Source: Sphingobacterium endophyticum
GTDB taxonomy: Bacteria > Bacteroidota > Bacteroidia > Sphingobacteriales > Sphingobacteriaceae
DNA length: 64,000 nucleotides
Direction: 5' to 3'
Assembly: GCF_009733535.1 (NCBI RefSeq)
Contig: NZ_SMMI01000007.1
Coordinates: 124,001 to 188,000, forward strand
The translations under genes were made by a program, and so were the position numbers. The notes beneath the pieces were generated by a model. It did no database searches and had not been told where the DNA came from. It saw nothing but the letters and a program-made list of their open reading frames with translations. Shown here in pieces: positions 29,101 to 38,463 of the stretch; position 1 is the stretch's first letter, and each line of letters opens with the position of its first letter.

Positions 29101-29152
29101 GGCACGCTAAGGAAACCACTATCACCAAAAATTTAATCAGCCCTTTACTCAT
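26132..29152 (-). CDS. secDF: Protein translocase SecDF fusion
   Basis: 1006 aa. Uses the proton gradient to pull proteins through SecYEG. The SecD half has an N-terminal span, the LGLDLKGGMNVTMEI motif, a large periplasmic region and six-helix bundle (GVNSAVVGIIVVMAF, GTAVDANVLIYERMREE). The SecF half begins near residue 700 with SYGVDFQGGRTYTVRY and ends with VLGYSVNDTVVVFDRLRE and GLFSILDGIV. The fusion is standard in Bacteroidota. A Ser/Thr/Ala-rich insert (about 255-315) in the periplasmic part is low-complexity. Monocistronic, with its own promoter and terminator. Confidence 0.96.
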   Translation of the reverse strand: MSKGLIKFLVIVVSLACLYSLSFTFVTRKVEKDAAEYANGDMAKEKAYLDSIAGEEVYNIGIAKFTYREAKANELALGLDLKGGMNVTMEISLNELIANLADNPKDANFNKALENAVKKSKTTNTSLIELFLNEYKATGATAPIASFFATKDNAAVITGSSSESDVRNFLNKEADNAIQNSYKVLRTRIDKFGVASPNIQIQQGTNRILIELPGVNDEERVRKLLQGSAKLEFYDTYQNPQVYSLLENINRTLATTIKADKPAAKVVSDSTAANTADTTKKEENLLAKLGANQKATDSASADSSAQPDAAALANNPLFAVLSPATFPGQNGQQQLAPGAVVGYANLKDTAKVNALLARPEVKSIIPANLKLLWAVKPENNAKDFLSLYAIKATGAENGPVMTGDVITDARDGFDQQNSPIVSMEMNADGARQWKRITAQAAQNRDAIAIVLDGVVYSAPGVNEEIPNGNSQISGNFTIEDTKDLANVLKAGRLPTTAKIVEEAIVGPSLGQAAIDSGVNSAVVGIIVVMAFMIAYYNRAGIAANIAVIFNVFFLMGVLASLNAVLTLPGIAGIVLTMGTAVDANVLIYERMREEEALGKSPRQIVADGYKHAMPSILDSQITTFLVGLILFFTGSGPIQGFATTLMIGIITSLFTAIFITRLIFEFMLSRDMKITTSFPWSNHTLKNANFQFIKKRKVAYLISLVAIVISIGAILTKGFSYGVDFQGGRTYTVRYDQNVSPETVRENLDNVFGTTTEVKTFGNESQLRVTTSYHIEETSDEADKEVLSKLNEGLSKIQGNKYEILSQQKVGPTIASDIRDRAIYAAILSIIVIAAYILIRFHKWQYSAGAAIATVHDAIILLGLFSILDGIVPFSLDIDQHFVAAILTVLGYSVNDTVVVFDRLREYLKKPNAHQQELGTTINNAINSTLSRTVITSLTVIFVLAVLFVFGGEVIRGFSFAILIGIVVATYSSIFLAAPAIFDLSRGKHLADSAKEKESKAKVVTP

Positions 29153-29220
29153 TGTCTAATCGTAATAAATTATGGTTTTTTATGTAATTTTTAAGCTTAA
29201 TAATATTTTACCAAGATTCG

Positions 29221-29228
29221 CAAAGGTA
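29221..29228 (-). promoter_or_regulatory. -7 promoter element of secDF
   Basis: Minus-strand TACCTTTG matches TAnnTTTG, 69 nt before the secDF start. The rest of the 342-bp gap (29153-29494) holds only the downstream barrel gene's terminator; I see nothing else in it. Confidence 0.55.
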
Positions 29229-29441
29229 TAAAAAAATTACATAATGAAAATAGTATATCAAACTTAATACGGAAAAAATTGTTTTTAAATATTTGCTTCA
29301 TTTTCAAGTGAAATTGATGTGCATAATGCAATAAAATTAGATTTTGAGCGATGTTGTTAAGGCATGAGAATTGAAAGCCAAAACTGGTATATGTATTAAG
29401 AATACGAATTGAAGAGAGGTAAGGACATACAAAAAGTTAAT

Positions 29442-29475
29442 AAAAAAGGCATCCCTAATAAAGGAATGCCTTTTT
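29442..29475 (-). terminator. Terminator of the small outer-membrane protein gene
   Basis: Minus strand AAAAAGGCATTCC and GGGATGCCTTTTTT form a near-perfect stem ending in a T run. Confidence 0.8.
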
Positions 29476-29494
29476 ATGTTTTTAAAGATTAAAC

Positions 29495-29962
29495 TTATCT
29501 TAAGACAAATTTAAATCCTAAGCTGAAACGTCCTGCTTCAAAGTTTGATTCGTTCGAAAGGTTCCACCAAGGTTTCCAATCGAAGTGAATTCCAAGTGGA
29601 GTAGAAGGGATTTTGTATTCTAAACCAGCTGCTGGACGGATCGCAAATGAAGAATTGTTATCATTGAAAGCGATTTGAGGACCAACACCTAAATACCAAC
29701 CCAAACCACCAGCACCAGCGAATGGACGGTTGTAGCTATAATCAACTCCAACAACTGTTACGTGGTCACCGAATAATACTTGTGCTTGACCAGCATTTGC
29801 ACCACCAAATGAATGTTTCACTTGTGGACCGAATAATGTTGCTCCATCACCTAAGTCAATACCTAGACCGATTGCTGTTTTATAAGGAGTTTGAGCTTTA
29901 GCTTCGTTAAAGCCAAAAACTAATGCTGCTGCAGCTGCTAATGATAGTAATGTCTTTTTCAT
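29495..29962 (-). CDS. Small outer-membrane beta-barrel protein
   Basis: 155 aa. The signal peptide ends at about NEAKA; the mature chain alternates short beta strands rich in Gly and aromatics (AIGLGIDLGDGATLFGPQVKH, GVDYSYNRPF, GWYLGVGPQIAF, RFSLGFKFVLR) and ends in a C-terminal aromatic/Arg strand typical of outer-membrane barrels. It resembles small eight-strand barrels. Compositional bias (Gly, Ala) and its own terminator suggest a well-expressed protein. Ligand or role unknown. Confidence 0.8.
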   Translation of the reverse strand: MKKTLLSLAAAAALVFGFNEAKAQTPYKTAIGLGIDLGDGATLFGPQVKHSFGGANAGQAQVLFGDHVTVVGVDYSYNRPFAGAGGLGWYLGVGPQIAFNDNNSSFAIRPAAGLEYKIPSTPLGIHFDWKPWWNLSNESNFEAGRFSLGFKFVLR

Positions 29963-30129
29963 AAATATTGTGTTAATTAAACTTTAATTTATGTTCAATG
30001 AGCAATTAGCTTGCCAAAATTTAACGTTCTGTTAACTATTTCATGTATTACCTGTTTTCGGGTAGGGTAATCATATTGTCGATTTTATGTAAATAGTAAG
30101 CAGGAGTTTTATTATTTTATAATTTTTCG

Positions 30130-30137
30130 TAAATTTG
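30130..30137 (+). promoter_or_regulatory. -7 promoter element of guaB
   Basis: TAAATTTG, a full match to TAnnTTTG, 33 nt before the guaB start. Confidence 0.65.
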
Positions 30138-30149
30138 CCCTGCAAATAG

Positions 30150-31646
<1,497 letters not shown>

Positions 31647-31669
31647 GCTTATCCTTCTTGGGGTATTGA

Positions 31670-31706
31670 GAAGCCGTATCAAAAAAATGATTTTGATACG
31701 GCTTCT
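31670..31706 (+). terminator. Intrinsic terminator of guaB
   Basis: GAAGCCGTATCAAAA and TTTTGATACGGCTTC form a perfect 15-bp stem followed by TTTTA. Confidence 0.9.
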
Positions 31707-31784
31707 TTTATTTTGTAATTCCATTGATTTTTAATAACTTGAGAGTCCGAAACGTATTTTTTATTTAACAATTACATAGAGCTT

Positions 31785-31910
31785 ATGGGAAAAGGAGATA
31801 AAAAAAGTAGAAAAGGTAAAATCATTATGGGATCGTATGGAAAGAAAAGACCTCGAGATCCCTGGAAACATAAATCTGACGTAAAAAACTCAGAAAAGAA
31901 ATCTAAATAG
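31785..31910 (+). CDS. 30S ribosomal protein bTHX
   Basis: 41 aa, extremely basic. MGKGDKKSRKGKIIMGSYG followed by KKRPR is the clear signature of the Thx protein that sits in the head of the small ribosomal subunit, first seen in Thermus and present in Bacteroidota. The copy here has a C-terminal extension (DPWKHKSDVKNSEKKSK) beyond the Thermus protein. It lies between two terminators, so it is its own transcript. Easily missed because of its size. Confidence 0.93.
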   Translation: MGKGDKKSRKGKIIMGSYGKKRPRDPWKHKSDVKNSEKKSK

Positions 31911-31927
31911 TATAAATTCTGAAATGT

Positions 31928-31972
31928 AAAAGCACCTTGAACCATCGTTAAATCGGATTAAGGTGCTTTTTA
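31928..31972 (+). terminator. Intrinsic terminator of the bTHX gene
   Basis: AAAAGCACCTT (31928-31938) and AAGGTGCTTTT (31960-31970) form an 11-bp stem with a 21-nt loop, ending in T. Confidence 0.75.
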
Positions 31973-32136
31973 GCTTTCTGCCTATAAAACTTATTTAATT
32001 TTTACCGAAAAATTGAGTCGATTATCTCTATTATAACCCAGTTTTTTATAGAGATTATCTATGCAATAATTCAATCCTCCTATAGAAGAATTCTATATTT
32101 TAGCAGTTCATCTAAAGTTTGATTCAATATTTATCT

Positions 32137-33306
32137 ATGGCTAAACTAATTAATTTAAACGTTTTTAAGGATTTTTTTGCTTCAAGTAATGCTGGCGGTA
32201 TTATGCTATTTCTATGCGTTATCCTCTCCATGATTATTGCAAACAGTCCTTTAGCAAGTGCATTGCAGAATTTATTGGATCTTCCCTTAGGATTTGAAAC
32301 GGGTTCTGTTCACCTTAAATATTCTGTTTTGTTATGGATCAATGATGGGTTAATGGCCATTTTTTTCCTATTGGTAGGATTAGAGATAAAAAGAGAAATT
32401 GTAGAAGGCGAGTTATCATCTCCCAAAAAAGCCTCATTGCCTATTCTATGTGCAATAGGTGGAGCTGTGGTGCCAGCAATCATCTATCTATCCTTTAATG
32501 CAGGAAAAGAAACCGCTGGAGGCTGGGGGATACCAATGGCAACAGATATTGCCTTTGCGCTCGCCGTAATCAATTTATTAGGAAATAGAATTCCTTCAAG
32601 TTTAAAAATCTTTTTAGCCGCATTGGCAATTGTCGATGATTTGATTGCCATTTTGGTTATTGCATTTTTCTATTCATCCGGTATTGAAGTAAGCTACTTG
32701 CTCTATGCATTAGCCGGAATGGTCATATTAATACTTATGAATCGGTTCAATGTTTTGAATCCCTATCTATATTTAATTCCAGGAGCTTTTATCTGGTATT
32801 TTGTCCACCATTCTGGGATTCATGCAACGATTGCAGGTGTATTGGTCGCAATGACTATTCCAACTAATGATACGGCAATTGAATCGCCATTGGAGCGCTT
32901 AGAGCATGCCTTGACAAAACCTGTGAATTTCCTGATAATCCCAATTTTTGCATTTGCGAATACCAATATTACATTAGAAAGTGAAATGATGGGTGGATTA
33001 ACCTCTTCTTTAGGATTGGGAATCACACTTGGTCTGTTATTAGGTAAGCCAATCGGTATACTATTAACCTCATTTATTTGTACAAAATTAAAGTTAAGCA
33101 CATTGCCCGAAGGAAGTAATTGGAAGCATATAATCGGAGTGGGGCTCCTTGCGGGGATTGGTTTCACCATGTCTATTTTTATTGCGATTCTTTCCTTTAA
33201 AGATCCGCTTCATATTTCTGAAGCAAAACTTTCTATCTTAATAACTTCCCTGTTAGCAGGGATCATTGGTTATTTTGCCTTGAATAGCAAAAAAGTATAC
33301 AATTAA
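32137..33306 (+). CDS. nhaA: Na+/H+ antiporter NhaA
   Basis: 389 aa inner-membrane antiporter with about 12 hydrophobic segments. The ion-binding double Asp lies in ALAIVDDLIAILVIA, and the MATDIAFALAVI and GVLVAMTIP segments are characteristic. It exports Na+ (or Li+) in exchange for protons and is activated at alkaline pH in the well-studied homologue. The ATG at 32137 was preferred to a TTG at 32119. The stop overlaps the convergent AraC gene stop by four bases. Confidence 0.95.
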   Translation: MAKLINLNVFKDFFASSNAGGIMLFLCVILSMIIANSPLASALQNLLDLPLGFETGSVHLKYSVLLWINDGLMAIFFLLVGLEIKREIVEGELSSPKKASLPILCAIGGAVVPAIIYLSFNAGKETAGGWGIPMATDIAFALAVINLLGNRIPSSLKIFLAALAIVDDLIAILVIAFFYSSGIEVSYLLYALAGMVILILMNRFNVLNPYLYLIPGAFIWYFVHHSGIHATIAGVLVAMTIPTNDTAIESPLERLEHALTKPVNFLIIPIFAFANTNITLESEMMGGLTSSLGLGITLGLLLGKPIGILLTSFICTKLKLSTLPEGSNWKHIIGVGLLAGIGFTMSIFIAILSFKDPLHISEAKLSILITSLLAGIIGYFALNSKKVYN

Positions 33307-34154
33307 TTTCTAAATTGATTTGGAGTCATTCCTGTAGTTGCTTTGAAGGATTTATGGAAGCTGACAAAATTGTTAAATCCAGAATCATAACAGATTTCCT
33401 TCAAGCTCATTTTGTTATTCTTTAACTGGAAACAGGCATGGGAAATTCTTAATTCATTAATAAATTGTACAGGAGTTTTTCCCGTTTTCTGTTTAAAATA
33501 TCGGCAGAAAGAGTTTTCGGTCATACCTGCAACTTTTGCTAGATCTTGAAGCATAATTTTATGTTTGTAGTTTTCCCGCAGGTAATTCATCAGATTGTTC
33601 ATTCTATATTGATCTTCTGATTGATTGAGTATGGAGTAGTTTTCGCCAATTAAATCTTCAGCATTTGCCTCATGTATGCAACTAAGTATTTCCAATAATT
33701 TAAACAATTTCATCAAGCCCTGAGCATGGAGGCACTCTTCTATAATGTTTTGGGCTGGTATTGCAAGGTAATCATCGAGATATCGACCTCGGAAAGAATT
33801 TTCCAATAATGCTTTTATATTTGACAATTCAGGAGCATTCAAGAAGTTTTCAATTCCGAAGTCTTTTTTAAAATGTACGACGACACAATCAATAGGGTCT
33901 TCCATTTCATCTTTCTGATTAATTTCGTCAAACAGCCAATAATGAGGTATTTGGGATGGAATTAACACTAATATTCCGGGATGAAAATTCATGATTCGAT
34001 CACCAATAAACAATGTTCCAGATCCTTTTTTAACATAAACCAATTCTAATTCTTCATGATAAAGCCAGATGGACTGATGTTTTGGGAAGTAATCCCTTCG
34101 CATTTGGAAGCTCTGATTGCTAGAAATGGGTACGGCAAGTTGCTTGATTATCAT
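33303..34154 (-). CDS. AraC-family regulator of the adjacent sugar operon
   Basis: 283 aa. An N-terminal cupin-like sensor domain (VYVKKGSGTLFIGDRIMNFHPG, IPSQIPHYW) is followed by a C-terminal double HTH (about 185-283) with LAKVAGMTENSFCRYFKQKTGKTP and ICYDSGFNNFVSFHKSFKATTGMTP. It is transcribed divergently from the FucP-mutarotase-dehydratase operon, 133 nt away, so it most likely activates that operon in response to its sugar or an intermediate. Confidence 0.92.
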   Translation of the reverse strand: MIIKQLAVPISSNQSFQMRRDYFPKHQSIWLYHEELELVYVKKGSGTLFIGDRIMNFHPGILVLIPSQIPHYWLFDEINQKDEMEDPIDCVVVHFKKDFGIENFLNAPELSNIKALLENSFRGRYLDDYLAIPAQNIIEECLHAQGLMKLFKLLEILSCIHEANAEDLIGENYSILNQSEDQYRMNNLMNYLRENYKHKIMLQDLAKVAGMTENSFCRYFKQKTGKTPVQFINELRISHACFQLKNNKMSLKEICYDSGFNNFVSFHKSFKATTGMTPNQFRN

Positions 34155-34287
34155 AGTTATCGAATTTATTCATAATTATTGACTAATTAAGGTTAATGAT
34201 GTTAAAATAGTTTATTAAATAGGTAATATCGTTCAATAATTTGTTGGGAAATATCTCGTATTTAGATTTTCAATTATAATCCAACAA

Positions 34288-35538
34288 ATGAATAACAGGA
34301 GCAACACCGTAGCTATCGTTTTAATCACATCCCTTTTTTTCTTCTGGGGTTTTATCCATAATCTAGATCCCATTCTGATTGCGCATTTGCGGAGTGCTTT
34401 TAGCTTGACACATTTTCAAGCCTCACTTGTGGATTCAGCTGTTTTCATTGCCTATTTGGTTATGGGGATTCCTGCGGGATTAATCATGAGTAAATATGGT
34501 TATAAGGTTGGGATATTGGTAGGATTGGTTTTGTTTGCGGCGGGATGTTTCTTATTTGTTCCAGCAGCAAATACGATGAGTTATGCATTCTTTCTTTCGG
34601 CCTTATTCATAGTTGCCTGTGGGATTACGATTTTAGAAACAGCGGCAAATCCATATATGACGGTTTTAGGTGATCCAAATACCGCTACCCAACGATTAAA
34701 TTTTGCCCAATCGTTCAATGGATTGGCAGCATTTGTAGCGCCTATCGTTGGAGGAAAGTTTATTTTAACTGAAGATCCATTATCCGTAGATCAGGTTGCG
34801 GCCCTATCAGATGCCGATAGGTTAGCCTATATTCAAGCAGAAACAGCGGTTGTTAAAGGTCCATATGTTATCCTAGGAGTCATCATTTTAGTGGTTGCGG
34901 TTATTTTCTATTTCATTAGATTACCGGAAGTAAAGGATGAGGAGGAGAAAGGTTCTGGATTTTTAAAGGCATTCAGGCATAAAAATGTTGCCTGGGCAGT
35001 TTTAGCTCAGTTTTTTTACGTAGGAGCGCAGGTTTGTGTATTGAGCTTCTTAATTGTATATGCAGTTGAGGTTTCTGGTATTGAAGCGAAGGATGCTAAA
35101 TATTATGCTGGTGTTGCCGGTTTATTATTCATGTTGGGACGTTTCGTAGGGACGTTCTTTATGCGCTATATAGAGCCTACCAAGCTGTTGCTTTATTATT
35201 CATTAATATCGGTTGTGCTTACCTTAGTTTGTATTTTTGGAAGTGGGGCGCTAACCTTGTACAGCATGGTTGCCATAGCATTTTTTATGTCTATTATGTT
35301 TCCGACAATTTTTGCCATTGGGGTAGAGGGAATAGGGGCAGATACTAAGCCAGCGTCGAGTTTGATAATTATGTCAATTGTTGGGGGAGCCTTATTGCCA
35401 CCGGTTCTAGGTTACATTTCGGACTTGACAGGAAATATGCAATATGGTTATTTTGTTGTATTAGTTTGTTTCTTAGTTGTTTTGCTTTTTGCGAGCAAAA
35501 ACAAGAGCAACAACATAACTGTTAAACAAGGACACTAG
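34288..35538 (+). CDS. fucP: L-fucose:H+ symporter-type permease (FucP family), copy 1
   Basis: 416 aa MFS transporter with about 12 membrane spans. FFFWGFIHNLDPILIAHLR at the start, the VMGIPAGLIMSKYGYKVGI loop, ETAANPYMTVLGDP and ARRINFAQ-like TQRLNFAQSFNGLA segment match the FHS/FucP family. First gene of an operon for a non-phosphorylating route. The family also moves glucose, galactose and other sugars, so the L-fucose label rests on the neighbours; D-arabinose shares the C2-C4 stereochemistry and is an alternative. Confidence 0.85.
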   Translation: MNNRSNTVAIVLITSLFFFWGFIHNLDPILIAHLRSAFSLTHFQASLVDSAVFIAYLVMGIPAGLIMSKYGYKVGILVGLVLFAAGCFLFVPAANTMSYAFFLSALFIVACGITILETAANPYMTVLGDPNTATQRLNFAQSFNGLAAFVAPIVGGKFILTEDPLSVDQVAALSDADRLAYIQAETAVVKGPYVILGVIILVVAVIFYFIRLPEVKDEEEKGSGFLKAFRHKNVAWAVLAQFFYVGAQVCVLSFLIVYAVEVSGIEAKDAKYYAGVAGLLFMLGRFVGTFFMRYIEPTKLLLYYSLISVVLTLVCIFGSGALTLYSMVAIAFFMSIMFPTIFAIGVEGIGADTKPASSLIIMSIVGGALLPPVLGYISDLTGNMQYGYFVVLVCFLVVLLFASKNKSNNITVKQGH

Positions 35539-35547
35539 AATTAGAAA

Positions 35548-35883
35548 ATGAGTTTTAAAAGATATGCTATGGCACTGGATCTGGTTGATGATCCTACGAT
35601 GATTGCAGAGTACGAAGATCATCACAGGCGTGTGTCAGCAGAAATTAAGAAGTCGATAACGGATGCAGGCGTGACGGTAATGGATATTTACCGATTTGGG
35701 AATCGGTTATTTATGATAATGGAGGTTGATGAAAGCTTTACATTCGAACGAAAAGATAAAATGGATGCTGAGAACCCTGCAGTTCAAGTATGGGAACAAT
35801 TGATGTGGAAGTATCAGCAGTCTATTCCAGGATCTAAACCTGGTGAAAAATGGGTCATGATGGATCAAATATTTGAATTATAA
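35548..35883 (+). CDS. L-rhamnose/L-fucose mutarotase (RhaM-type)
   Basis: 111 aa dimeric ferredoxin-like fold. KRYAMALDLVDDPTMIAEYEDHH, the GVTVMDIYRFGNRLFMIMEV region and the C-terminal PGSKPGEKWVMMDQIFEL match the RhaM family. It interconverts alpha and beta anomers so that the sugar dehydrogenase receives the right form. The family is named for L-rhamnose, but versions in fucose clusters act as a second type of L-fucose mutarotase; the operon favours that reading. Nine-nt gap to the permease. Confidence 0.88.
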   Translation: MSFKRYAMALDLVDDPTMIAEYEDHHRRVSAEIKKSITDAGVTVMDIYRFGNRLFMIMEVDESFTFERKDKMDAENPAVQVWEQLMWKYQQSIPGSKPGEKWVMMDQIFEL

Positions 35884-35889
35884 TATCAA

Positions 35890-37554
35890 ATGGAAAAAGA
35901 GAGACTGGAATTTTTACAAATCCATCCCAAAGATAATGTGTTGGTGGCCTTGCGGGATTTACCAGCAGGCTATAAATTGAATTTTCAAGGGAAAGAGATC
36001 ATTCTGAAAAGAGCGGTTAATGCCAAGCATAAGTTTAGCATAGATGCATTGCAGAAAGATGCGGAAATCTACATGTACGGTGTTTTAGTTGGCAAGGTGA
36101 ACGAAGATTTAGATAGCGGAGAATTATTGGATGTAGACAACCTTAGACATGCTGCTGAGGATTTTAAACTTGGGGATCGTAAGTTGGATTGGGTTCAGCC
36201 GGATGTTTCTGCATTTAATAAGCGAACATTTAAAGGATTCCACCGTAGCAATGGAACAGTAGGTACAGCGAACTATTGGTTGGTAATACCATTAGTGTTC
36301 TGCGAGAATAGAAATGTACTTACCCTGAAGTCTGCATTAGAAGAAAAGTTAGGTTATCAAGTTGAATCAAAAGATTATTCAGATGAGGTTGATGAGCTGA
36401 TTAACAGATACAAAAGTGGTGCTAGTATCGATGATTTGATGTCTGTAGACTTAAGTTCAGCACGGGCAGATAAAGGAAAGAAAAGATTATTTCCAAATGT
36501 TGATGGAGTCAAGTTTTTAAACCATGATATGGGTTGTGGTGGAACAAGAATGGATTCTGATGCACTCTGTGGTTTATTGGCTGGTTACATTACGCACCCA
36601 AATGTTGCAGGAGCGACGGTTTTAAGTTTAGGCTGTCAACATGCCCAGGCATCGATCCTAAAAGCTGAAATTGCAAAGCGTGATCCACATTTCAATAAAC
36701 CATTATTTGTATTTGAGCAGCAGTTTGAAGGTACGGAGCAAGAATTGATGCAGAAAGCGATAAAATCGACCTTTACAGGATTGGTAGAGGCGAATAAGCT
36801 GGAGCGTCAAGAAGCAGGACTGGATAAGCTATGTATAGGTTTGGAATGTGGTGGGTCAGATGGATTTTCTGGAATATCCGCAAATCCTACTTTAGGCTAT
36901 CTTTCAGACATGATGGTTAGTATGGGAGGTTCTGTTATATTATCAGAATTTCCAGAATTATGTGGGGTGGAGCAGGAACTAAGCGATCGCTGTGTTGATG
37001 AGCCAACAGCAGAGAAATTCATACATCTTATGCGCACCTACAATGCGAAAGCAGAAGCAGACGGGTCTGGATTTTATATGAATCCATCACCAGGGAATAT
37101 TAGGGACGGCTTGATCACGGATGCGATTAAATCGGCTGGAGCTGCAAAAAAGGGAGGTACCTCTCCAGTTGCAGCGGTGGTTGATTACCCTGAAGTGGCT
37201 AATGATCCTGGATTAAATCTATTGTGTACACCCGGCAATGATGTTGAAAGTACCACTGCAGAAGTAGCGGCAGGGGCGAACATTGTGCTATTCACTACTG
37301 GATTGGGTACTCCGACAGGAAATCCTATCGCACCAGTTATCAAAGTAGCGTCCAATACGAAAGTATTTAATAAGATGAATGATGCCATTGATTTAAATTG
37401 TGGGACGATTATCGATGGAGAGGAAACGATTGAGCAGGCAGCCCATCGCATTTTGAACTATGTCATTTCGGTGGCAAGTGGGGAAACCATTGCGAAGGCT
37501 GTTAAATTAGGGCAGGATGATTTTATTCCATGGAGACGTGGAGTTTCACTTTAA
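35890..37554 (+). CDS. UxaA-family sugar acid dehydratase (candidate L-fuconate dehydratase)
   Basis: 554 aa. An N-terminal SAF domain (about 1-95) is followed by the two UxaA/GarD-type catalytic blocks with HDMGCGG, LGCQHAQAS, GLECGGSDGFSGI and a C-terminal TTGLGTPTGNPIAPVIKV. The family dehydrates altronate or galactarate using iron. In this operon it sits where an L-fuconate dehydratase is needed, a step usually done by an enolase-superfamily protein, so it probably gives 2-keto-3-deoxy-L-fuconate (or the D-arabinonate equivalent). Substrate is inferred from neighbours. Confidence 0.82.
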   Translation: MEKERLEFLQIHPKDNVLVALRDLPAGYKLNFQGKEIILKRAVNAKHKFSIDALQKDAEIYMYGVLVGKVNEDLDSGELLDVDNLRHAAEDFKLGDRKLDWVQPDVSAFNKRTFKGFHRSNGTVGTANYWLVIPLVFCENRNVLTLKSALEEKLGYQVESKDYSDEVDELINRYKSGASIDDLMSVDLSSARADKGKKRLFPNVDGVKFLNHDMGCGGTRMDSDALCGLLAGYITHPNVAGATVLSLGCQHAQASILKAEIAKRDPHFNKPLFVFEQQFEGTEQELMQKAIKSTFTGLVEANKLERQEAGLDKLCIGLECGGSDGFSGISANPTLGYLSDMMVSMGGSVILSEFPELCGVEQELSDRCVDEPTAEKFIHLMRTYNAKAEADGSGFYMNPSPGNIRDGLITDAIKSAGAAKKGGTSPVAAVVDYPEVANDPGLNLLCTPGNDVESTTAEVAAGANIVLFTTGLGTPTGNPIAPVIKVASNTKVFNKMNDAIDLNCGTIIDGEETIEQAAHRILNYVISVASGETIAKAVKLGQDDFIPWRRGVSL

Positions 37555-37589
37555 TAAAAATATTTTAAATATTTAAAATTCATTATATT

Positions 37590-38354
37590 ATGTCAAAATT
37601 AAATGCTAAAGTAGCGATTGTAACTGGAGGTGGAAGTGGGATTGGAAGAGCAATTTCAACCTTGTTCGCTAAGGAAGGTGCTACTGTTCATATTTTTGAT
37701 TTGAACCCTGCGGGAGGAGAGGATACGAAGAGAGAAATAGAATCTGCGGGAGGAAAATGCGAAGTGCATACTTTGAATGTAAGCAATCAGAATGAGGTGC
37801 TGTCGGCAGTTTCGAAAATAGGGAAAGTTGATATATTGGTAAATAATGCTGGAATTGCTCATGTAGGAAACCTTGAAGGCTGTTCTGCTGAGGATTTCGA
37901 TAGAATCTATCAAGTGAACGTGAAAGGCGCTTATAACGCTTTATATGCGGTCGTTCCTGTAATGAAAGCAAATGCTGGTGGTGCTATTTTAAATTTAGCA
38001 TCTATCGCTACATTAGTTGGTATCGCCGATCGTTTTGCATATTCTATGAGTAAGGGTGCAATCTACGCGATGAGTTTGTCAATTGCTAGAGACTATATGA
38101 AGGATAATATTCGTTCTAATTCAATTTCTCCTGCTCGTGTTCATACGCCTTTCGTCGATGGTTTTATAGCTAAAAACTATCCTGGAAAAGAGGCTGAAAT
38201 GTTTGATAAATTATCACATTCACAACCTATCGGTCGTATGGCTCAACCAGAAGAAATTGCTAAGTTGGCATTATTCCTTTGTTCAGATGACGCTAGCTTT
38301 ATTACTGGTAATGACTATCCTATAGATGGAGGTTTTGTAAAGTTGAATAATTGA
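37590..38354 (+). CDS. SDR oxidoreductase (candidate 2-keto-3-deoxy-L-fuconate dehydrogenase)
   Basis: 254 aa classical short-chain dehydrogenase. The cofactor motif TGGGSGIGRAI (about 13-23) with an Asp in IFDLNP favours NAD. NNAG is followed by the catalytic Ser (NLASIATLVG) and YSMSKGA (Tyr and Lys). The C-terminal TGNDYPIDGGF is normal. Between dehydratase and FAH-family genes it fits oxidation of 2-keto-3-deoxyfuconate to the 2,4-diketo acid. A microsatellite separates it from the next gene. Confidence 0.85.
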   Translation: MSKLNAKVAIVTGGGSGIGRAISTLFAKEGATVHIFDLNPAGGEDTKREIESAGGKCEVHTLNVSNQNEVLSAVSKIGKVDILVNNAGIAHVGNLEGCSAEDFDRIYQVNVKGAYNALYAVVPVMKANAGGAILNLASIATLVGIADRFAYSMSKGAIYAMSLSIARDYMKDNIRSNSISPARVHTPFVDGFIAKNYPGKEAEMFDKLSHSQPIGRMAQPEEIAKLALFLCSDDASFITGNDYPIDGGFVKLNN

Positions 38355-38356
38355 GG

Positions 38357-38431
38357 TAGACGTTAGACGTTAGACATTAGACATTAGACATTAGACATTA
38401 GACATTAGACGTTAGACATAAGACATTAGAC
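38357..38431. repeat. Heptamer tandem array, about 10.7 copies of TAGACAT/TAGACGT
   Basis: Ten full 7-bp units (TAGACGT twice, TAGACAT five times, TAGACGT, TAGACAT, AAGACAT) and a partial TAGAC fill the gap between two operon genes. The first unit begins three bases after the SDR stop. Confidence 0.95.
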
Positions 38432-38463
38432 TTTTTTGTCTTTCGACATAAAAAATAAATAAA

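Noticed and set aside
26132..29152. Separate secD and secF genes
   Set aside because: The frame is continuous through both halves with no internal stop; the fusion is standard in Bacteroidota.
38357..38431. CRISPR-like array or coding repeat
   Set aside because: The heptamer units are directly contiguous without spacers and are not a multiple of three.
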